DNA of 12,526 bases, from positions 273-12,798 of the forward strand of contig DHYS01000027.1 of the NCBI GenBank assembly GCA_002414185.1, given 5' to 3'. The notes under the pieces are model-generated. The model worked only from the letters and a program-made list of their open reading frames with translations. It was not told where the DNA came from and made no database searches. Below are positions 8,201 through 12,526 of this stretch, one piece after another; the first letter of the stretch is position 1; every line of letters starts with the position of its first letter. The stretch comes from Patescibacteria group bacterium UBA5124 (GTDB lineage Bacteria; Patescibacteriota; Gracilibacteria; Absconditabacterales; Absconditicoccaceae). Both the position numbers and the translations under genes were made by a program.

Positions 8201-10588
8201 ACAGGTATTGATGATATTTCCATCTTTATTTTTTTCTTCTTTGGTTTGGTATCATCCAAGAGCTTGTCGTTCTTCTAATAGTTCTTGATAAGGATCTTTT
8301 TTCTCTTCTTCTTTTTGTTCTGAACTGGTCTCTTCTTTGTGATCTTTTTTATCAGCAGTATCTAGATAAATATCGTTTCTATCTAATGTTTTAAATTTTT
8401 TGTGAAGTTCTTTTTCTTGTTTTGGAGAAATATTATTGTTTTTACTATATTCTCCCAAAGTATATCCAAAAAGAAGACCTCCTATAGCGTCGCCATTGAG
8501 ATTGATTTCTTTGGAAAGGATATCTACTTCATATTTTGTTTCTTCATGTTCGTTGACGATGACAGGAAGGGCTGTTTCTTTTCCTTCGGCATTTTTTCGG
8601 GTTACTGGATTTCTTTCATCTTCAGGTCTTGTGATGGGATGAGAGTAGAGATACCATATAGGAGTTTTTCCTTCTTCATAAGATAAATTTTTGTCTTCTA
8701 AGATTTCTTGTGTTGGTGGATAAGGAGAAAGATATCCTTCTGCGTAAGATCCATTAGGATTTTTGATACGTACTTTGTAGCTATCATTAAGTCTGATAGG
8801 ACCTTTAGCAGAATCGAAATCATTAAATAATCCTGCAAAAATAGGATTTCTTTCAAAAAGATCCTTGTTGATTTCATTTATTTCTACTCTAAGATTGAGT
8901 GAAAGGTTTTTGAGTTCTGAGAGAATTTGTCCATCATTGGTGATTTCCATCATTTTTTCTAATGGACCTCCAAGAAATGATTTTTCTTTGAAATGAAGAG
9001 GAATTGGTCATTCCTTGCTAGGGATGATGATATCTTTTTTGCTGAGATCAAAAAGATCTTGGATAAACTGTTCATAATCATCTTTGTCTATGCTTAATAG
9101 TTCTGGGACTTTGTTTTTGATAGTATCTTCTAGTTTGTTTTTGATAAGACTGTTGAGTATTTCTTGTTGATCTTCTTGAGATAGTAGGCTAATATTGAAT
9201 TTGTTGTCTACTAATTTTTGTAAGGCTGAACCTAGTTTATTGTTCAGATTTTTGATGTAATTTGTATATCCTTGTCGCTTGATCGTGTTGAGTTTTTCTT
9301 TTTCCTTTGTACGGAGCTTTTTTAGTTCTTCTCTTTCTTGAGCACTTGTTTTTTCGTCGGCTATTTTGATTTCTATTTCATTAATTACTTTGTTGGACGT
9401 GTTTCTTTTGTTTTCAAAATCTGGATCAATAGCTGATATCTTGTCGTAATCATATGGATAGATATTGAAAAGTTCGTTGATATAGGGAGGAAATGCTTTG
9501 AATGAATCAGCAATGTTTTCTATTTGTTTATCTATAAGTGTGTCTCTTTCTTGAGCTTCTTCAAAGATTTGGCGAGTGGCAAGTTTGTTGAAAATGAGTC
9601 TAAAATCTCTTTGTTGGTCTGAAAATCCTTTGCTTGGATCTATCATAATACCCTCTCTTCTTAATTCTTTGTACATATCTCCGTTGGTGATAATGGTTTT
9701 ATCTATCTTTTTTCTTGTGGTTTCGTCGATATTGTGACTATCAAGAAAACTTTTGAATTCCGTAGCAAGAACTCTTAAATTTTTGATAGGACTGTGGATA
9801 GTGATAGGAAGTTTGAATTGATCTTCAAAATCTACCAAATCTTGGTTTTTGAAATTGGTTTTAAGTTTTTTGATTGTAGCAGTAATGAGTATTCTTTCAG
9901 CGGGAATATAGTTTGGTGTTAAAATACTTTCTGCTTGTTTTTTTTGTTGCTCTCTGAGTTTTATACTGTTTTTTTCAAGAAAATCAGTTCGAAGATTGTG
10001 AAGATCATTGATTTTTTTGATTTTTCCTGATTTTTTGATACTGATTTTTGGAGTAGTTTCAAAACCTGCTTCTTGGGCAAAATCTGAAAAAATAGAAGCT
10101 GGCATATTTTGTGTTTTGATTTCTTCGTCACAGTATTCCTCGAGTTCTTTGAGAGATTTGTTGATAGCGACATCTTCTGGATCTTTTTCTCTGATTTCTT
10201 CGTGAAGAAGTGTAGCATATCTTTTGTCCGTGAGATTTTCTAAAGAAAATCCTTTGTCTTCTAGATGTTGAGTGTAGATAGTTAATTTATCTTTGGATTC
10301 AATTTCTCCTAAAAGATTTGGATGGTTTTTTTTGAAAAATTCCCAAAATTGTTCTAAAAATGCAGGATTGTTTAGATCTATTTTTTCTTCTGGAGTAAGA
10401 CTATTTAGAGTCTCCGCACTTAGTGATGTGTTATATTTTTTTCTTTCTTCATCACTTAAAGCGTTAAATTCTTTGAGAGAATCAGCGATTTTGTTTGTGG
10501 TAGAAGAAAAAATCTGATTATTCTTTTGTTCTTCTTGTTGGTTGGTAGTTGGGGCTGATTTGTTTGGTTTTTTGTGAAATTTTGCCAT
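5261..10588 (-). CDS. Giant cytoplasmic protein of unknown function (1775 residues)
   Basis: One reading frame runs from ATG at 10588 to TAA at 5261-5263, interrupted only by 19 TGA codons read as glycine. Standard-code reading splits it into at least six false genes. I recognise no family. There is no signal peptide and no clear membrane helix, so it is probably cytoplasmic. Residues 1-526 are lysine- and glutamate-rich and mostly helical, with a likely coiled coil at about 395-445. A β-rich part with related units (827-840 KIENINKDKGTFTV; 957-971 KIEHDPKNNKFTVSL) lies on either side of residue 900, preceded by a very charged linker at about 745-775. Residues 1065-1140 are glycine-rich with seven TGA codons. 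A helical part follows, and the tail is strongly acidic (EEMEEMELEEMEEEGLF). It is transcribed alone, divergently from the sigma factor, and convergently overlaps the permease. I assign no function. Confidence 0.85.
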
Positions 10589-10634
10589 ATCAAATACATT
10601 TGTAGGTGGTAAATCTCTTTTTTTATCGAGGTTT

Positions 10635-10662
10635 ATTATATCTATTTTCTTAAAAAATGCAA
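10635..10662 (-). promoter_or_regulatory. Predicted promoter of the giant gene
   Basis: On the minus strand TTGCAT (-35, 10657-10662) and a perfect TATAAT (-10, 10635-10640) are 16 nt apart. Transcription would start near 10628, giving a leader of about 40 nt before the ATG at 10588. The leader has no Shine-Dalgarno sequence. The -35 overlaps a short inverted repeat, TGCAA-GAA-TTGCA (10658-10670). The rest of the intergenic stretch to 10753 shows no gene and no convincing promoter for the sigma gene. Confidence 0.6.
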
Positions 10663-10753
10663 GAATTGCAAAATTTTTTGAAAAATATTTCGTCTGTATT
10701 TTTGAACGAAAAAAAATATGCTGAGAAGGATCCTTTATCTTAGAACTCTCGAG

Positions 10754-11350
10754 ATGTTTAATATATCGTTTTTTAGCAATCCCCGAGCTTGATTAAACGA
10801 TGAAGCATTGGTTTTGGCGACAAAACGTGGTGATGTTTCTGCTTTTGAAACTCTTTATGAGAGATGGCATAACAAAATTTACGCTTATCTGTGGAATTTG
10901 CTCAATTATAATTATGATGATACGGTAAGTTTGACGAGTGATGTCTTTATAAAATTCTATGAGTATATTAAGCATCATGATATTGAAAATGTAAAATCAA
11001 TTCTCTATCGTATAGCTCATAATGCAGCTATTGATCTTATGAGAACTAATCAAAGTCAGTACGAACAGTCATTTGATGAAGAAAAAATTCAACATATTCC
11101 TTCTAAGGAGGATCATAAACATGAGATTAATGTTATGTTTCAAGAAGAATTGTTTCAAAAATTGCTTTCTTTATTGGATGAACAGTATAGAGAAGTGTTG
11201 TATTTGTATTATTATGAGGAAAAGAGTTATGAAGATATCGCAGATATCTTTGGAACAAACAAAAACAGTATAGGTACCTTGCTGTTTACAGCAAAGAAAA
11301 AGCTTAATGAACTTGCTGAAAAATATGGACGAAAAAATGAATTAGTATAG
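10754..11350 (+). CDS. RNA polymerase sigma factor, ECF-like sigma-70 family
   Basis: A 198-residue sigma factor of the minimal (region 2 plus region 4) type. Region 2 spans about 16-95: NDEALVLATKRGDVSAFETLYERW opens it, DVFIKFYEYI is the core-binding/-10 helix, and LYRIAHNAAIDLMR closes it. Region 4 spans about 133-185: LLDEQYREVLYLYYYEEKSYEDIADIF with the recognition helix near GTNKNSIGTLLFTAKKKL. The ATG at 10754 is preferred over the TTG at 10808, because the extra 18 residues include NDEAL, where ECF region 2 normally begins. The extension contains one TGA, at codon 13, which hides it in standard-code reading. It is followed 19 nt later by a single-pass membrane protein, the usual position of an anti-sigma factor. 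The promoters it recognises cannot be read from this window. Confidence 0.9.
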
Positions 11351-11369
11351 TTTTATATCCTATGTAGAG

Positions 11370-11705
11370 ATGATGAAAAAAGTTATCTTTCCACAACCAG
11401 GTCAAGCACCTGAAATCATCAAAGAAAAAGTAATGGCCTATGTGGCTACAGATATATCTACTACCAAGTCTTTGGTAAAAAGAGCTGGTCTTGTAAAGAT
11501 TCTTCTTCCAAATTTTGCATTATTGTTTTTGGTAGTGGGAGCATTTTATCTTACTTCTTTTTTGTCAGATACATCATCTTCTTTGAGTCCTATAGTTTCA
11601 CAAGTTGTGCCTCCTACTCGTGCAGTAGTTATAGCGAGATTGGAAACCAAACTTGATGAAACGGAAAAATTGTTGAATGAATTGGATAATTTGCAAGATA
11701 TTTAA
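11370..11705 (+). CDS. Single-pass membrane protein, candidate anti-sigma factor
   Basis: A 111-residue protein with a cytoplasmic N-terminal part of about 42 residues, one membrane helix at about 43-66 (ILLPNFALLFLVVGAFYL) and an outer part of about 45 residues ending in a short coiled-coil-like stretch (RLETKLDETEKLLNELDN). No zinc-binding anti-sigma motif (HxxxCxxC) is present and I recognise no family. The role is inferred only from position: it begins 19 nt after an ECF sigma gene and 18 nt before a secreted protein gene, an arrangement common to sigma/anti-sigma units. ATG codons at 11370 and 11373 are both usable starts. No TGA codon is used. It could instead be a scaffold or partner for the secreted protein. 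Confidence 0.75.
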   Translation: MMKKVIFPQPGQAPEIIKEKVMAYVATDISTTKSLVKRAGLVKILLPNFALLFLVVGAFYLTSFLSDTSSSLSPIVSQVVPPTRAVVIARLETKLDETEKLLNELDNLQDI

Positions 11706-11723
11706 ATTTTGATTTTAAAAGAT

Positions 11724-12437
11724 ATGAAAAAGATTCTTTATGTTAGTCTCTTAGTTGTGCCTCTTTTGTTTTCTGTCAGTTTTGCTAGACAAACATCTTT
11801 TTCTCAAAAACAGCAAACAGTAGCAGCTCAAAAGCAACAAACAACTACTCAGAAACAAGAAATAGTAACTACTCAAAAACAACAAGAATCTTCAAAAAAA
11901 CAAACACGTACTCAGCAATCTACTATTTCTTCTGGAGAATCAGTTGCTTCTGGAGGGGTAGTTATTTCTGGAAGTTCAGTTGCTTCTGGAGAAAATAAAG
12001 AGATTAGAGAAACAAGAGAAATCAAGACAACTAAAAAAAACACTGTGACTTCATCTATAATTAGATCAATGACTGGAAAATTGATGACTGGTGTAGCAAA
12101 TTTGTCAGGGGCTGTTTCAGAAAAAATTTCAACATCTTCTAAACAGGCTTCTTGATGTGTATTAGTAGGAGCTAAAAAAACATCTTATACGACAAAGATA
12201 GCATATATTTGAAAAGTAAAAACAAATCTTGCTCAGATAGTTGATCTTGCTCAAAAGGTTTGATATAATACTACTGTTATCAATCAGTATCAACAGCAAG
12301 TATCTGTCATAGAACAAGCTTTTGTCGCTTCATCTTGTGATACCAGTTTCTTGGATAAAAATCGAAATCATCTCAAAACATTGGTTCCTCTTGTTAAAAA
12401 AGAGTTGGAATCGCTCAAAAAATTTATGAAAAAATAA
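11724..12437 (+). CDS. Secreted Gln/Lys-rich repeat protein
   Basis: A 237-residue protein with a clear signal peptide: MKK, a hydrophobic core (ILYVSLLVVPLLFSVS) and a likely cut after FA near residue 22-23. The mature start is low-complexity, built on QKQQ units (about 28-65), then a Ser/Gly stretch with SVASG twice, then a basic stretch. The C-terminal half is more ordered and helical, with one Cys, and ends in lysines. TGA occurs at codons 144, 163 and 180, so the standard code would cut the protein at residue 143. The start ATG at 11724 is chosen over TTG at 11709 because it gives a standard signal peptide. It is the third gene after the sigma factor and is followed by a terminator. I recognise no family; an envelope or surface role is inferred. 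Confidence 0.82.
11802..11900 (+). repeat. Imperfect QKQQ-coding tandem repeat
   Basis: Four diverged units of 21-24 nt, each beginning with a Ser, Ala or Thr codon followed by Gln-Lys-Gln codons, encode S-QKQQTVA, A-QKQQTT, T-QKQEIVT and T-QKQQESS at the start of the mature secreted protein. The synonymous codon differences show that the repeat is old rather than a recent slippage product. Confidence 0.6.
11940..11991 (+). repeat. 16-bp direct repeat in the secreted protein gene
   Basis: TCAGTTGCTTCTGGAG occurs at 11940-11955 and again at 11976-11991, an exact match offset by 36 bp (12 codons), encoding SVASG twice. It looks like a short in-frame duplication within the Ser/Gly linker. Confidence 0.75.
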
Positions 12438-12449
12438 TTATGGATATAT

Positions 12450-12470
12450 AACCCGTTTCGGCGGGTTTTT
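12450..12470 (+). terminator. Rho-independent terminator of the sigma factor operon
   Basis: AACCCG (12450-12455) pairs with CGGGTT (12462-12467) across a 6-nt TTTCGG loop, and the 3' arm runs into a T-tract to 12470. It lies 13 nt after the TAA of the secreted protein gene. It is the only GC-rich hairpin with a T-tract I noticed in the window. Confidence 0.88.
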
Positions 12471-12491
12471 CTTTAAATTTTATGTGAAATA

Positions 12492-12526
12492 ATGAGAAAA
12501 ATCTGACTATTGTTGTGTGGTTTGTG
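12492..12526 (+). CDS. Start of a possible further gene, cut by the window edge
   Basis: An ATG at 12492 opens a frame reading MRKIGLLLCGL to the window edge, with one TGA read as glycine at codon 5. A positively charged start followed by a hydrophobic run is typical of a signal peptide. The position, 22 nt after the terminator T-tract, suits a new gene. Only 11 complete codons are visible, so this is tentative. Confidence 0.4.

Noticed and set aside
5822..10588. Six separate minus-strand genes, or a decayed pseudogene
   Set aside because: All lie in the same frame and the sequence between them contains no TAA or TAG, only TGA. Pseudogene decay would also give TAA, TAG and frameshifts.
10658..10670. 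TGCAA-GAA-TTGCA as an operator or terminator
   Set aside because: Five-bp arms in AT-rich DNA are expected by chance and there is no T-tract or second copy; noted only as overlapping the giant gene's -35.
10702..10722. TTGAAC and TATGCT as a promoter for the sigma gene
   Set aside because: The 9-nt spacing is far too short, and no better -10/-35 pair or ECF-type GAAC/GTC pair is convincing.
10808..11350. TTG at 10808 as the sigma factor start
   Set aside because: The frame stays open upstream with one TGA, back to an ATG at 10754, and the added NDEAL segment is the usual beginning of ECF region 2.
11802..11991. CRISPR-like array
   Set aside because: The repeats are short, in frame, protein-coding and without spacers of constant length; no cas genes are present.

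Overview
The window reads as low-GC bacterial DNA that uses UGA as a sense codon for glycine (genetic code 25). About 46 in-frame TGA codons interrupt otherwise continuous reading frames. Several fall on conserved glycines: the triosephosphate isomerase GAYTGE segment, the CPLGAF motif of a membrane ferredoxin, and the GAI motif of a rhodanese. TGG still encodes the tryptophans in EPIW and WCGPC. This code is known from Absconditabacteria (SR1) and Gracilibacteria (BD1-5) of the Candidate Phyla Radiation, so the source is probably one of these; the sequence does not say which. With the standard code nearly every gene here looks broken, and most are in fact intact.

Layout. (1) Positions 2-1422, minus strand: thioredoxin, a small DUF134/UPF0251 regulator and triosephosphate isomerase, in that order of transcription with 25-28 nt gaps. 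(2) Positions 1423-1552: a divergent control region with two perfect palindromes of the same pattern, TGRRA-N4-TYYCA, each placed on a predicted promoter. (3) Positions 1553-5264, plus strand: a second DUF134 regulator, a rhodanese, a NapH-like polyferredoxin membrane protein, a DUF2892 membrane protein with a large unknown extracytoplasmic domain, and a DUF318/ArsP_1-type permease, with 24-26 nt between neighbours. (4) Positions 5261-10588, minus strand: one 1775-residue protein of unknown function that ends tail-to-tail with the permease, the stop codons overlapping. (5) Positions 10754-12437, plus strand: an ECF-type sigma factor, a single-pass membrane protein and a secreted Gln/Lys-rich protein, closed by a rho-independent terminator. 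A further gene may begin at 12492.

Working together (inference). Regions 1-3 look like one redox/sulfur module. Thioredoxin and rhodanese would handle thiols and sulfane sulfur in the cytoplasm, the NapH-like protein would pass electrons to or across the membrane, and the DUF2892 protein and permease would act at or outside the membrane. Two DUF134 paralogues, one in each arm, are candidate regulators acting at the shared palindromes. Region 5 looks like a small envelope regulatory unit. The 1775-residue protein has no recognised family. No start codon here has a clear Shine-Dalgarno sequence. No tRNA, rRNA, CRISPR array or transposon was seen.
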